From the NCBI GenBank assembly GCA_947359465.1, contig OX375881.1, positions 30,235,742 to 30,299,741 of the forward strand: a DNA stretch of 64,000 nt, read 5' to 3'. Source of the stretch: Metellina segmentata (taxonomy: Eukaryota; Arthropoda; Arachnida; Araneae; Tetragnathidae). The first letter of the stretch is position 1. Each line of letters opens with the position of its first letter. The translations under genes and the position numbers were made by a program. Positions 43,960-55,471 of the stretch are shown here, piece by piece. The notes beneath the pieces were generated by a model. That model saw nothing but the letters and a program-made list of their open reading frames with translations, was not told the DNA's origin and made no database searches.

Positions 43960-45890
43960 AATGTTACGGGAACCATCTTCGTATCAAAAACGTTATTGGA
44001 TCTCACCGCAAATCTCAACCTTTTGTAGGATGGCTTTAACTTATTTTTTTGTGCAGGTCTCCTTTGTGATCCACAATTCTAACGAACCAAATTGATGTTA
44101 TTTTAGTTGCCTTACAAAAAACAGTTACAAGAAACTTACTAATAATCTTCAGCAAGATCACACAGTGTATCTATCTTCATATCAAAAGCGTTGAATCTTG
44201 CCGTAAATAACTTCTTGCTCGAAAATTTTAACTTGTTTACCTGCACAGAGGAGGGGGGGGGGACGCCCTACAAGCTGATAGAACCAGATTGGTGTTACCT
44301 TAGTTGCATTACAACAGTTTGCAGACACTTACTGATAATTTTCAGTAAGTGTAAGCAAATGCATCCATAGTGTACACAACATAAGTTTACGCAAATATAT
44401 CCATCTTCATATCAAAAACATTCAGTCACCGCAAATCTTTATATGCGATGATTTTAACTTTTTTCTCTATGTAGGTGTCCTTTAAGCCCCACAAGTTGAA
44501 CGAACAAAATTGCCACTATCTTTGTTGCCTTACAGTAGTTGGTGGACAGTGATAATCTTCAGCAAGTATACGCAAATGTATCCACAGTGTATACAATATA
44601 AACTTCCGCATATTAATCCATGTTCATATCAGGAACATTATTGAACCTCAGCAAATTTTGATTTAAAATTTTTTCTGCTCAGCTGTCCTAAATGCCCCAC
44701 AAGTTGAACGAACTACAGTTATTTTTGTTGCCTTTAAACAGTTCACAGCCACTCACTGATAATCTTCAATACGTTTACGCAAATATATCCATCTTCATAT
44801 CAAAGCATTAATGAATCTCCTCACAAATCTTAACTTTTTGTATGAAGATTTTAACTTATTTTCCTACGCAGTAAGTGTACGCAAATCTATCCACAGTGTA
44901 TGCAATATAAACTTACGCATATTTATCCATGTTCATATCAGGAACATTATTGAACCTCAGCAAATTTTGATTTAAAATTTTTTCTGCTCAGCTGTCCTAA
45001 ATGCCCCACAAGTTGAACGAACTACAGTTATTTTTGTTGCCTTTAAACAGTTCACAGCCACTCACTGATAATCTTCAATACGTTTACGCAAATATATCCA
45101 TCTTCATATCAAAGCATTAATGAATCTCCTCACAAATCTTAACTTTTTGTATGAAGATTTTAACTTATTTTCCTACGCAGTAAGTGTACGCAAATCTATC
45201 CACAGTGTATGCAATATAAACTTACGCAAATTTATCCATGTTCATATCAGGAACATTATTGAACCTCAGCAAATTTTGATTTAAAAATTTTTCTGCTCAG
45301 CTGTCCTAAATGCCCCACAAGTTGAACGAACTACAGTTATTTTTGTTGCCTTTAAACAGTTCACAGCCACTCACTGATAATCTTCAATACGTTTACGCAA
45401 ATATATCCATCTTCATATCAAAGCATTATTGAATCTCCTCACAAATCTTAACTTTTTGTATGAAGATTTTAACTTATTTTCCTACGCAGTAAGTGTACGC
45501 AAATCTATCCACAGTGTATGCAATATAAACTTACGCAAATTTATCCATGTTCATATCAGGAACATTATTGAACCTCAGCAAATTTTGATTTAAAATTTTT
45601 TCTGCTCAGCTGTCCTAAATGCCCCACAAGTTGAACGAACTACAGTTATTTTTGTTGCCTTTAAACAGTTCACAGCCACTCACTGATAATCTTCAATAAG
45701 TTTACGCAAATATATCCATCTTCATATCAAAGCATTATTGAATCTCCTCACAAATCTTAACTTCTTGTAGGAACATTTAACTTATTTTCCTACGCAGGTG
45801 TCCTTTGTGCCCCACAAGTTGAACGAACCAGATTTCTGTTATCTTAGTTGCCTTACAACAGTTCGCAGTCACTTACTATCACCATGGGAT
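43960..45890. repeat. Satellite array with recent 309-bp higher-order repeats
   Basis: The basic unit of about 150-200 bp contains acgcaaatatatccatcttcatatca, a cattattgaacctc-aaat block, a t-rich stretch, then ccccacaagttgaacgaac, ttagttgcctt and cactcactgataatcttca. Copies from about 43960 to 44560 are diverged. From about 44560 to 45797 two unlike subunits alternate as a 309-bp composite. Its marker cctacgcag ends at 44871, 45180, 45489 and 45797 (steps of 309, 309 and 308). The composites are nearly identical, for example tgttcatatcaggaacatta in each. That indicates recent unequal exchange. Confidence 0.9.
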
Positions 45891-46847
45891 GGAGAAATCA
45901 CGCCTGTTTTTTTAACCATTCCCCATTTCCTTTTCTTACCACTGTCGGTACGTTTCATTATCAGTCAGCATTTCCTCCGTCACGAAGACCCTAAGTACGG
46001 AATCTTGCTTGCACAACACGTGACGTGAAATAATTTACCAACTCCGATACAAGACAGAAAAAGCTCACTTAAAACAGGATTAGGAGTTCGTGTAAAAGTG
46101 TCATATTTCTTGGCGACTCCCAGTTAACATAATTTTACCATTGACCTTATGGGATAAGTGGCAATTAAGATTGGGGAAATACAGCGCCTAATGCCTGTTC
46201 TAATGTGGAAACACAACATTAAGCGGTAAGTTATTTGCTGGCTGCGTTCGTTAGCGATTGCGGATTCCGTCGCCAGAGGGCGATACCCGACGGCTCGGTG
46301 AGACGCGAGATTTATGAGCTCTCGCGTATTTCATCGAAATCGAGAGAAAAGAAAAACAATTCCCTCTTGCTTCAGTTGAAATGCCGCAGAAAAATAACAC
46401 AAAAAAATAAAAGGATTTTGTACGGGAGTTGCAGTTGGTGGAAGTAAATAAACTGTATAATTGAAACTTATTTATTCAAAACAAATTTATATACAGTTAC
46501 AGAGGCCGTAGCTTCAAAAATTGCTTTCATATGAGAACGTACAGATAATTTCTGGAAGAACACAGAGGTTAACTTAAAGCTAGTCATACAAATTCTTATA
46601 ATATCGACTTAAAGCAGAAACTCATTTACGGACGAATAAAGAAAAGTTACAGAGCAGCCACTTGATTATTTTCTTTCAATCTTTAAACACTGTGACAATT
46701 TGTTTCTCTCCGTAGCGAAAATAACCATTTAGGGTCAAAAATGCCTTTTCTAATAATGTCAGTCACAGAATTTCTGCTCCAAATTATGAAATATTAGTCC
46801 ACCATTGCAAACGCTCTTACTCAGCGCTAAGATTGTTGAGAAAATTA
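45891..46847. other. Unique island with CTCF-like site
   Basis: The frame 45798-46028 begins in the satellite and is not a gene. From 46020 to 46440 the sequence is less AT-rich with no repeat signature. A CTCF-like core lies at 46271-46284. Confidence 0.4.
46271..46284 (+). promoter_or_regulatory. CTCF-like core motif
   Basis: cgccagagggcgat closely follows the core CCAnnAGRKGGC. Motif match only. Confidence 0.35.
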
Positions 46848-47417
46848 CACTACCCTACAATAATGGACCAGACATCAAGGTGTGGGGGTTATAAAAGAAA
46901 TAATACATGCTTTAATAGGGGGTGGTCCCCCACGTGCTGCAATTACATTAGCAACCCCTATAGGCATACTGTCAACAAGGCTTTGATACACATTTGTGGG
47001 TATTTGGGTCCATTCTTGCAGCAAGAATGCCGCCAGCTCGGCTGTAGATTTCGGACATGGTTCCCTGGTCCGTAAGTGTTGCTCTAACTCGTCCTACAAA
47101 TGTTCTGTGGGGTTTAGGCCGGGGCTATGAGCAGGTCTGGGAAGACGTTTTACGTCCATATCTCGATACCACTGCTTGACAGAGGCTGCAACATGACAGG
47201 GAGCGTTGTCGTCCTGTAAATAATATTCGTCTATTCCATAAGATTGCCAGAGCGTAGGAAGAACCTGATTGTCCAAAATGTTTATGTAGGCGTCTGCGTT
47301 CAATTGACCAGGAACAACATGCAAATGCCGCAGGCCACACCACGAAAAACACTCCCAAACAAGTAGTCGAAAATTATTAAATCCGCTGACGGTCCGGTCC
47401 ATTATTGTTGGGTAGTG
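46848..47417 (-). mobile_element. Tc1-like short element with half a transposase, copy 2
   Basis: 570 bp bounded by TA on both sides (46846-46847, 47418-47419). The 26-bp TIRs begin cactaccc(t/a)acaataatgg and agree at 24/26 positions. It contains only the C-terminal half of a Tc1-like transposase on the minus strand. The same arrangement occurs at 17371-17915. The ends are intact enough to be recognised by a transposase supplied elsewhere. Confidence 0.9.
46870..47402 (-). pseudogene. Tc1-like transposase C-terminal half
   Basis: Minus frame 47094-47402: VWECFSWCGLRHLHVVPGQL, ADAYINILDNQVLPTLWQS, YYLQDDNAPCHVAASVKQWY with the second aspartate, and AHSPGLNPTEHL with the glutamate of DD34E. 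After a stop, the continuation to about 46870 still reads PKSTAELAAFLLQEWTQ-like and RGVANVIAARGG-like text across frames. The frame opens directly at the inner end of the right TIR, so everything before WECFSW, including the first aspartate and the DNA-binding domain, has been deleted. Confidence 0.85.
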
Positions 47418-47419
47418 TA

Positions 47420-50120
47420 GTTTAACTTTAGTAAGAAAAACTAATAATTGGTGCTTAATGAAAAATGAGGAAAAGGATCATCAGAAAGGAATACAAATTT
47501 AAAACTTTTGTTTATATGAAAGGCTTAGTGTGTGAAAATGAAAAATTCTGACTGACGAAGACAAAAATGTTCCAAGGATACTTTTTAAATGTTGCCATAA
47601 ATTGCTTCTTAATAAAAATACAAAATTAAATTCAAACAGGCTGTTGTTAAAATTGTCGTCAAAAGAATAAACAAAAGGAATTAAAATTCAAACCGACCTT
47701 AATTCTCTACAAGTCAAGATATCAATTAATAATTACTTAGCAAGCGCGCACAGCTTTTTTATTGTTATTGTTATTTGTTATTTCTTTTACCATTGGTGAC
47801 AAATATGCTTTTCATGACAGATAAATGCGTATGTGCGTTTTAATCCTTCGAATGACACCAGGGAAAAACAAAATTTTTGCAATAAATTAAAACACATTTT
47901 TATGTGAAAACTATCCCTTTTTCAATGATTGTCAACTTTTACATAAACTAATAACGAATATTCTACATCACACCAAACAATGTTATGTTTTTAGTCAATT
48001 TGACAAAAAATAGGTATGCGTTTGATTGATTTATAAAATTACAAGCAGGATTACCCCACGTTGTTAGGGTTGTATTAATTGGTTAAATGTTGATTGTAAA
48101 ATGATTTAAGTAACTCTTTTCCTACATAGAAAAATGTAAATCCTTCATAGAAAAATGTAGAAATGAACATCATATAAGTACGGTAAATAATTTTTCAATA
48201 TCGTTTTAACTTTTTCTTAACTTCTAAAATTTACTTTGGTCACAAATATGCATGCATGATGTAAACATACATGATATATCCATACAAATAATCCATTTTA
48301 TATTAATCGCACTTCAGCTTTAAGAAGTCTTAAGTTTTTTAAGGTCTGCTCCAGGAAGTTGATTTATAAATATCTATGAACTATGGCTACCTGTTTTAAT
48401 TTAACGTAACCCATCTTATTTTAAAGGGATTTGTTTAAACTTTTACCGGTCATTTAAAAAAAAGAAATTACACACCTTAATTAAAAATGTTTTGTTTCAT
48501 ATATTTTATTTCTTTCATGAAACAGCATTTCATAAATCATTATGTATTCAACCAGACTTAAAGAAAGTTGCTCGAACTATACATATACCGCCAAGAAATT
48601 AGCCATGTCTAGTGATATTTTGCTGAAAATAAAAATAATTCATGAAAATTAAACTCCTAAGTCTCTTTTCCCTACACAAATCTACACCATTTGACAAAAT
48701 CAGCACCAAATATGATGTACTAATCATTTGGAACACTGTGGGAACGATAGGCTCTTAAGCATCTTTCTATATGTCCTAGGTATACAGAAAGGGCCAAAAA
48801 TAATTCGAAATCATCATAGAAATAACATTGAGTATTAAACGATTGCTATACGCAGCTTAGATTGTTTTACCAGTGTTTATTGAAAATAAAGTTTCCAAAA
48901 ATATTGTTTTACCAGTATTGCTCGAAAAACAATTTTTTTTCTAAAGCAAATTAAATTATAATATTTATGTTTGAACTGAATTTTTATTTCTTCCCATGAT
49001 GTAAATACTTTATATATACTTAATTGATGGGGAAAGAATATTAAAAAAATTTAATTTCATTAAATATTTTGTAATGGAACACGGAAAGCAAAAACGAAAA
49101 ACTTATTCATCATAAAAATTTAATTTTGCTACTCGGTATCTATTCTAAACTTAAAAAGTACCATAAGAGTTCAATTTAAACATTGACTGAAGGAGTATAG
49201 GGAATTTTAAACAAGATTTGGTTGATTTTGGAATAATATCACAGTTAATAATTTTGGAATAACTTAAATATTTTGTCTTGGTGACAGAAAGTCGATGTTT
49301 CTCACTTCACATATTGAAACTGTTCTTAAGAATCTTAGATACAAGTGAAACATTCGTTGAAAGCAGTGATTTTCCCTTTTTAAAAACGCTGTAAAATGGA
49401 CCTACCGTTTTCTGAAAAATTGTAATCCATTAAGTTTAATTTGTGTGTGTGTGTCTGCACTGATAACATTTATTTTTAATACAGGCTCCGTTATCCACGT
49501 GCCGCTGAATAGAATTTTCAAGATAAAAATGCGTTAGCTTCAAACCAAATTTAAGTACGAATACCGTAACAATTTAATTTACCTTCTTCTCATATTGATT
49601 ATGAAATTCGAAAACATCGCTTACAAGGTGCAAGAATGCCAAAAGTAATACATATTCATAGGAAAACTAAGTGCAAGATTATACGCTGTATTTTTACTGA
49701 AAATGAACGTACGGAGATATACCTAATCACTCCAAAACTCAAAATCGACTTCTGTAATAGTCACTTTATAAAGAAAATTTTGTAGTCTGGCTTACAATAG
49801 AAGTGTGATGAATATGAAATGGAGTGTATGGATGGATGCATCATGTATACATATTTGCGTCCGAAGTAAATTGTAGAATCTTAAAAATTTCTTTAATTCG
49901 TTTCCGTTCATTTGAATGTTGTTTGCATTCTTTTCGTGAAAGAGAAGTGCAGGTCTGAAGAAATCTAATTACTTTTCAACAAACATTTAATTTTTTCAAC
50001 CCGAGAAATTCCGGGTAATTCTGATAGTTTACTATAAAACTTAAAAATGCTCAAATATCACCATAACATTTCGCTATCTTAACTCAAATAAGCAAACACG
50101 GAATTCTAAATCAAATTTAT
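47420..50120. other. Long AT-rich stretch, no gene seen
   Basis: About 2.7 kb without recognised element ends or coding similarity. Only a short local duplication (cttcatagaaaaatgta) near 48125-48165 and a (gt)n run near 49442. Confidence 0.45.
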
Positions 50121-50124
50121 AAAA

Positions 50125-51074
50125 GGCTAGTTCCATGCGTGACTCACACTACAAGTGAGCTAAACTTGAATCTTAAAGCTACCACAAAAAAATTGATATT
50201 ACAATAAAATGAGATTTGCAACTTGTTTTACTTTAGTAAAGGTTTAATTTATACATATTAGCTACTAAATTTCATTTATCTAACTGGGTATTCTCTGTAC
50301 ATGGGGAAAACTGAGCTGTGACTCACACTACATGAAAGGGAAGTGATATTTTGATTAAGTACAAAAACTCTTGTTTCTTCCTCTGTTGACTATCAAAAAA
50401 TTTTGTTTTAAAATTATTGTTACTTCTAATAATTGTACTTTAATAGCAGATTATTAATAGATTAATTAAATATACAATTAATTTATAACATGACATTTTG
50501 TTTGTGACTTACACTACATGGCAAATGTGACCCACACTACACTTCACAAAAACATTTTTACTGACAGTTGAAACACTAAGAAAACATACATTAGAAACAT
50601 TTTTATTGACAGTTGAAACACTTAGAAAACATACATTAGAAACATTTTTCTTAATCTTGCATAATAAAATATAGAAAACATATTATCCTATGTTTAAGTC
50701 ATTGAACTTAACATTTAAAATGTATAGTGCATTCGTTTATCAAATGCTGGTTCAGGGAGTCCATTTACTGAATGATCACTAAAATCAATTTCAGATATGT
50801 CCTCTGTTTTAGGCCAAGAAAATTTTAAAGTGTCTTTATCAAAGCGCAAAAATTTAATTGTGAGTGTGATTGATATATGAAAGCACTTTCTTTCATGTGG
50901 ATATAAACTCTACTTTTGATTCCGGGTATTGCCAAATTCTAAAATATAAACTTTGTGTCCATTTTTGAATACAGAAGTTTGACGTATATTAAGTACAAAA
51001 TTTTTTAGAAAAAAATGAATGAAAATCTAATTTCAAAATTCTGTGTTATGGTGTACTTTGGCATGGAATTAGCC
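50125..51074. mobile_element. Unclassified TIR element, copy 2 (longer form)
   Basis: Starts ggctagttccatgc and ends gcatggaattagcc, with AAAA on both flanks (50121-50124, 51075-51078). 950 bp. The outer parts match 33108-33710 almost base for base. An extra interior of about 340 bp (about 50585-50945) includes a 55-bp tandem duplication (gacagttgaaacactaag...). The phrase gtga(c/t)(c/t)(c/t)acactaca occurs four times (about 50140, 50318, 50505, 50528). No coding frame was found. Confidence 0.8.
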
Positions 51075-51333
51075 AAAATAGAATATTAAATCTAGTGCTG
51101 CCAGATATCGAATAGCTAAATTAATCTTTTAAGTCGAACTTCAGCACGTTCACACAAATATTTTTTGATTAGGTTTTTTCGCTTGATACATTTCGTGTAC
51201 CATTACAAAATGTAAATCTTGTAAAATAAAATATTTAAGGAATTCTTTTATCATCAATCAAATATTCATAAATTATTTTTTGTAGATGAAGAGAAATAAA
51301 AATGCAGTTCAAACATAAATTATAGATAAGTAA

Positions 51334-51411
51334 GTAGGTATTTCAATTTACGTCACACTGATGCAATGCAACGTACTATTGACGGTGGTCAGATGACGTA
51401 ATCTGCTTCGG
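51334..51411 (-). mobile_element. SINE 3'-end fragment with internal deletion
   Basis: Complement of the B-type end: aggtatttcaatttacgtca, actattgacggtgg, then directly tcagatgacg, which skips the middle of the body. Confidence 0.6.
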
Positions 51412-51689
51412 AGAAAGTCAATATTCTTATAAACCACTTTATTCCTGCTTTTAATTCAGTATGTTATATGTATTATATAAAAATAAATACATTTTCATAA
51501 CATTTAATTAAAAAATATATATAATTTACTAAATGAACTATTCAATAGTACTTTGTATTTTGATTCAAAACTCACGTTAATATTCATACTCTTTACCACA
51601 GTTGAATGACACTGCAAGTAGTTTCGACGAGAAAATGTCCATTAAAATCTGAGTGATTTTTCCAAGGACGAGATTGAATTTTTTTTATG

Positions 51690-51796
51690 ATGAAGACATC
51701 AAGATGTGGTTAGTTGTATTGTAATGACGAGTTATCTCGTTCATCAAGATCTAGTCAGTTTTGGTAATGAATGAGATTCTTCATCTAGACAACCAC
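51690..51796 (-). repeat. Dispersed palindrome-bearing repeat, copy 3 (inverted)
   Basis: Complement of the order seen at 2396-2512 and 7605-7722: gacatcaagatgtggttag, gtaatgacgagttatctcgt, tcatcaagatctagtcagtt, ttggtaatgaatgagattct and tcatctagacaacca. The palindrome has diverged by one base and one insertion. Confidence 0.6.
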
Positions 51797-51899
51797 TAGG
51801 TGAATTAAACGTAACATGGCGGTATTGGAAAACCAGAGATGTAAATGGAGCATTTTTACGATTGTGACTAAAACTACGTTTTACCGGAAAAACAATTTC

Positions 51900-51968
51900 T
51901 TCCAAAAATTATTAGTAGCCCGTTATATTGCTCCAGAGCGACGTTAATTAAATAAGTACATACCTACC
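51900..51968 (+). mobile_element. SINE 3'-end fragment (B type)
   Basis: agtagcccgttatattgctc, cagagcgacgttaattaaat and a tacatacctacc tail. Heavily 5'-truncated. Confidence 0.65.
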
Positions 51969-52162
51969 TCCAAAAATTAATTTTTATAAAATTAAAATTA
52001 AAAATTTTTGTTTAATTTATTTTCTATTTTTGTGAATAAATTAATTTTAATCTAGTATTATATTGTGTATTTGTGTAGTTTATATTTTCCTTACAAGATT
52101 CGATGCCGCAATACAACACATTTGCTAATTTTTGACTTCTTTAACGTCTTTTTTCAGTGATC

Positions 52163-52462
52163 GGTAGGTAGCTGTAATTTCGTCATACTGGAGCAACACA
52201 GAGATCCGGGATGATCCAGGCAATGATCCGGGATCAATCCCGATCGGAGGACACCACGCCCTCTTGAACCACGATCGGATGACGAGGTCACACATGACTG
52301 GCACCCCTCTCCCAACTTCCACACCACGCCAACGTGTGAGCATTTGAGGCCACAACAGATTTAACGTGCCCGAGCCCACACGACTACGAAGATATTTAGT
52401 TCAGTAAGGTTTTGTACTAACAACTCTCACAACTCAATCTGTTACTCTTACAAACGGGCTTT
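52163..52462 (-). mobile_element. SINE family B, near full length
   Basis: On the minus strand: head agcccgtttgtaagagtaac, then a degenerate middle, gggcacgttaaatctgttgt, cctcaaatgctcacacg, ttggcgtggtgtggaagttg, cctcgtcatccgatcgtgg and the end ctccagtatgacgaaatt with an agctacctacc tail. A repeated gatccgggat stretch disturbs the 3' part. Confidence 0.75.
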
Positions 52463-52465
52463 TTG

Positions 52466-52931
52466 TTTGCCTCATTTAATACACCTCACCTATTTTAATA
52501 CACCTTAAAAGCATTTAAGGTGTATTAAAAGCACCTTTTTGTATCATTAATACACCTTAAAAGCACCATAAGTTGCCCGAAGCACCTCAAAAACGGTACT
52601 CGATTTCTTACTATGTTCGCTGTAGCATACCCTCATCAATGGTGGCAATGGCATACACGGTATCTTTTACATAACCCCATAGAACACCCTCCGGGGCAAT
52701 GGCACCCTCAATTGGGCCATATATATGGCCCGCACGACAACAACAACAACAGTCTCCATACCGAGTTGGGTATTATTTCGGTTGTTAGATCGAGCTACAG
52801 GTGGCTCTGAATAGAGTCAGTTTAAAAATAAAAAAAACTTGTACATCGAACATAGCAAGCAATTGAGTACCGTCTTGGCGTGCTTCGTTCAACTAATAGG
52901 ACCTATATAGAGGTGTATTAAATGAGGCAAA
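52466..52931. mobile_element. MITE with long TIRs and a shrunken mariner gene
   Basis: The outer TIR is tttgcctcatttaatacacc / ggtgtattaaatgaggcaaa (52466 and ending 52931), perfect over at least 20 bp. A second inverted segment lies further in: acggtactcgatttcttac with ctatgttcg (about 52592-52620), and cgaacatagcaagcaattga with gtaccgt (about 52847-52873). The left arm has extra tandem acaccttaaaagca units. Between the arms is a tiny transposase remnant. No target duplication was read. Confidence 0.75.
52611..52713 (-). pseudogene. Mariner-type transposase scrap, internally deleted
   Basis: The minus frame reads EGAIAPEGVLWGYVKDTVYA, then IATIDEGMLQRT and a stop. LWGYVKDTVY and (V)ATIDEGML are two conserved pieces of one mariner-type lineage that are normally tens of residues apart. 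The sequence between them is missing, as is everything before. The same lineage is represented at 14570-14823. The plus frame 52613-52810 is a by-product. Confidence 0.6.
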
Positions 52932-53000
52932 AAATCTTAAATATATACTGCTGTGATTAAAAAGTACCCGTAATGCTGTCATAAAATAAAAGGTATCAAT

Positions 53001-53090
53001 TTATTGGTTAAAATGTATTACATCTCCTTCAAAGTAATCTCCATCGATTTCAATGCACTTCTGCCAACGTTTTTGCCAATCCCCAAAACA
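53001..53090 (-). pseudogene. Mariner-type transposase C-terminus
   Basis: The minus frame reads CFGDWQKRWQKCIEIDGDYF, then EGDVIHFNQ and a stop. The WxxRWxxCIxxxGDYFEGD ending is typical of one group of mariner-like transposases. The flank beyond the stop (acgggtactttttaatcac on the minus strand) looks like that group's terminal repeat. Upstream the frame is broken and soon lost. Confidence 0.7.
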
Positions 53091-53159
53091 TGTGTTAAAG
53101 TCGTTTTAGTAAAACTTCAGTGATCGCATCGAATTTTCTTTTATTGCATGAATGGCTAT

Positions 53160-53362
53160 TGGTGTACAAGGGGAGGAGGTGCATGTGAACTCAGAAATGC
53201 TCTCACATTGGCGTGGTGTGGACGTTTGGAGAGTGAGGTGCCACCTCAGGTGTTGCCTCTACATCTGACCATAATTCAAAACGTCTTGCCCTAGGATGTT
53301 TCCCTTCGGATTGTTCCCGGACCTTCGCCAATAGCCCATTGTATTGCTCCTGTGAGATGTTT
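53160..53362 (+). mobile_element. SINE family B, 5'-truncated
   Basis: gtgtacaaggggaggaggtgc, ctctcacattggcgtggtg, gagagtgaggtgccacctc, gttcccggaccttcgccaat, tattgctcctgtgagatg. It forms an inverted pair with the next copy. Confidence 0.7.
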
Positions 53363-53368
53363 TTTCAA

Positions 53369-53604
53369 ATACCTTCCGAGGACAACGCCTCGTAATTTTG
53401 AACCATTGTCAGATCTTGAGGTCGCATTTGAGCTGTCCACCCTACTCTCGAAGCTTCCACACTACGCCAACTGGACGGTATTTCGGAATATGATAGATTA
53501 ACTGTGCGCCCGCCCCCATATGCGCGACGATCTTTGGTTGATCCGAGTTTCAAACTCGCTATCCTCTGGTTGCTAACCCGTAACTCTTCCAACTAGGTCA
53601 GTAA
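53369..53604 (-). mobile_element. SINE family B, 3'-truncated
   Basis: On the minus strand: head ggttactgacctagttggaa, gagttacgggttagcaacc, B-box-like gcgagtttgaaactcgg, accaaagatcgtcgcgcat, the core region, and a body ending at cgttgtcctcggaagg. The 3' end is missing where it meets the opposite copy. Confidence 0.7.
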
Positions 53605-54721
53605 CCCACCAACTGATAGAACACAAGGACCTTAGTGACATCGCTGATTGCTGATATAAGTTAGGTTCGGTTGAAATTCGTTTGTCACATTTGGAATCCA
53701 TAAGGTATTTTGGAATTGGAATTATTTTAGTTCGTTGTATATTGCCTTTCAGTAGCAAATAACGTTTTATTTCAAACACAATTGTTTCGCGGTTCCCCCA
53801 ATTGCATTCCATTGTACGGAACCTTGAAAAACTTCACAGTTCATTCGCTGGAGTGATATTTTTCCCCCTTCCAGCCCAACACTTCCTGAAAGTGAGTGTT
53901 TATTTTTCCTGTTTCCTCCTCATAGCTTGGCAGCAGCCATGTTTCTGATTGTTATCTCAATCTCATTACATCAACCCACGAGCTAAAATACGAGTCTCAA
54001 TTTTTCATTATTGTCCGATTCTTTGCTGTCTTTTTTTTTTCCACCCCTGCTCTGTTCTTGTTCCCCTTTTTGGCAGAATCAACACGTTAGAGCCGAGGAC
54101 GGCTGATTTATAAGCTACAATTAGCGTCTGAATTATTACTCGTCTAATGATCGCTTTCGCTTGTTAAAAGAGTTTGATCGGGGACGTTGGCAACAGCAGT
54201 TTCGGAGGGCGCGCTAATAAGAGGTTTCGCCAAATTTGTTATTCGATTTCCTGGTAGAAGACCTCTGTCGAAAAGGTTTGAATAGGCAAATTGAGAGCCG
54301 GGATAATGACAGTATTCCGGCAGTATTGTATGACGTTTCCGTAATTGGACATCTAGGATATCAGCTCGAAAACCGTGGCGTTTTCTTGGAACTGTTGGTC
54401 GTCACTTTAATTACACTATACTTGAATAGGCTCCAGTGTTGGCTGGCCATAAATACCAACGGTGGTGTTTTTGAATGCAACATGTTTCTGCATTTCCCAT
54501 AAACATTACACTTTCAAGATCTTTGTTATGCGAATGAGTACAATTTACTCATACGTTTTCTAAGTGAACCTTCTTTTGTACAGCAGATAATTATAGACTT
54601 CGTATTATAAACTTGTCTTCTTTGAGCAAAATAGAAAAATATTAACCAAAGTTACAGAGGTAATTTACAGGATTTTGAGATAGCATAAACAGATGTTTTT
54701 AAAATAACATGTAAATGGGTA
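53605..54721. other. Unique, partly GC-richer DNA
   Basis: No element or domain recognised. The frame 54236-54502 (88 residues) is the most protein-like of the local frames by composition but has no motif I know and no gene context. Confidence 0.4.
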
Positions 54722-54943
54722 TTTGGGTGAATTAACCCCACATTGGAGCATAACTAAACGCTATTAACGATGGACAGGGTTCACTGTCAAAAGGAAAGAT
54801 CCAATGACATCACATAGTAAATTCGAACCACGGTCCAATGAAGAGGCCACATCTGAGCTGGCACTCCAACCTATGAACTTCTTCACCATGCCAATGTGAG
54901 GACATTTGAGTTCATGTCGTATTATCGCGCTCCAGCTCCCAGC
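54722..54943 (-). mobile_element. SINE A/B type, diverged
   Basis: Complement contains tgaactcaaatgtcctcaca, ttggcatggtgaagaagttc, gtgccagctcagatgtgg, ggaccgtggttcgaattt, then a tcgttaatagcg-like end. Old copy with both ends eroded. Confidence 0.6.
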
Positions 54944-55354
54944 GATTAAATAAATTCATTGACGTAAGATGGAAAAAGAGTAATGCTACAAATAAACTTG
55001 AAAATGCGTTGAAATGTATGTTACGAGTGTACGCAGCATATACACTGATAAAATACTTTATAGAAGAGGCAACTATATCCAATGACAGTTTGCCCATTGG
55101 GCAAAAAGCGTTAATTATAGATTTCGGGTTGCTTTCTGCAATCAGACTGCTGCAGAATTTCATTAGAATGGCAAACTTTTTTGTGCACCTTAAGCAGTAT
55201 AATACAGCTTAGATCAAACATAATGAAACTAATCTGCAAAATTAGCGAATGAATCCTGTATCGGCTGATTTCATATTTCTTATATCCGTTATTGCCTTTC
55301 GATAATTTACATATAGCATCGATTTCTGTGCCATGTACGTTATTGAAATATATA
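54944..55354. other. Spacer, no gene seen
   Basis: Opposed frames near 54912-55212 lack recognisable motifs. Confidence 0.35.
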
Positions 55355-55471
55355 CAGTCCAGTCACATTAATGTGACCACCACCTACTTTCGACGTCAAC
55401 GTGAAATAACCAATCACAAAAGGCAGGAGGCAGCACATTGCAGTGGAGTGTATATAAAGGATGTCCTAGGG

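Noticed and set aside
43960..45890. CRISPR-like or coding repeat array
   Set aside because: Unit length of ~309 bp with no short direct repeats and unique spacers, in a eukaryotic context; it is a satellite.
54236..54502. 88-residue plus-strand frame as a host exon
   Set aside because: Protein-like composition but no motif, no splice context I can defend and no neighbouring exon.
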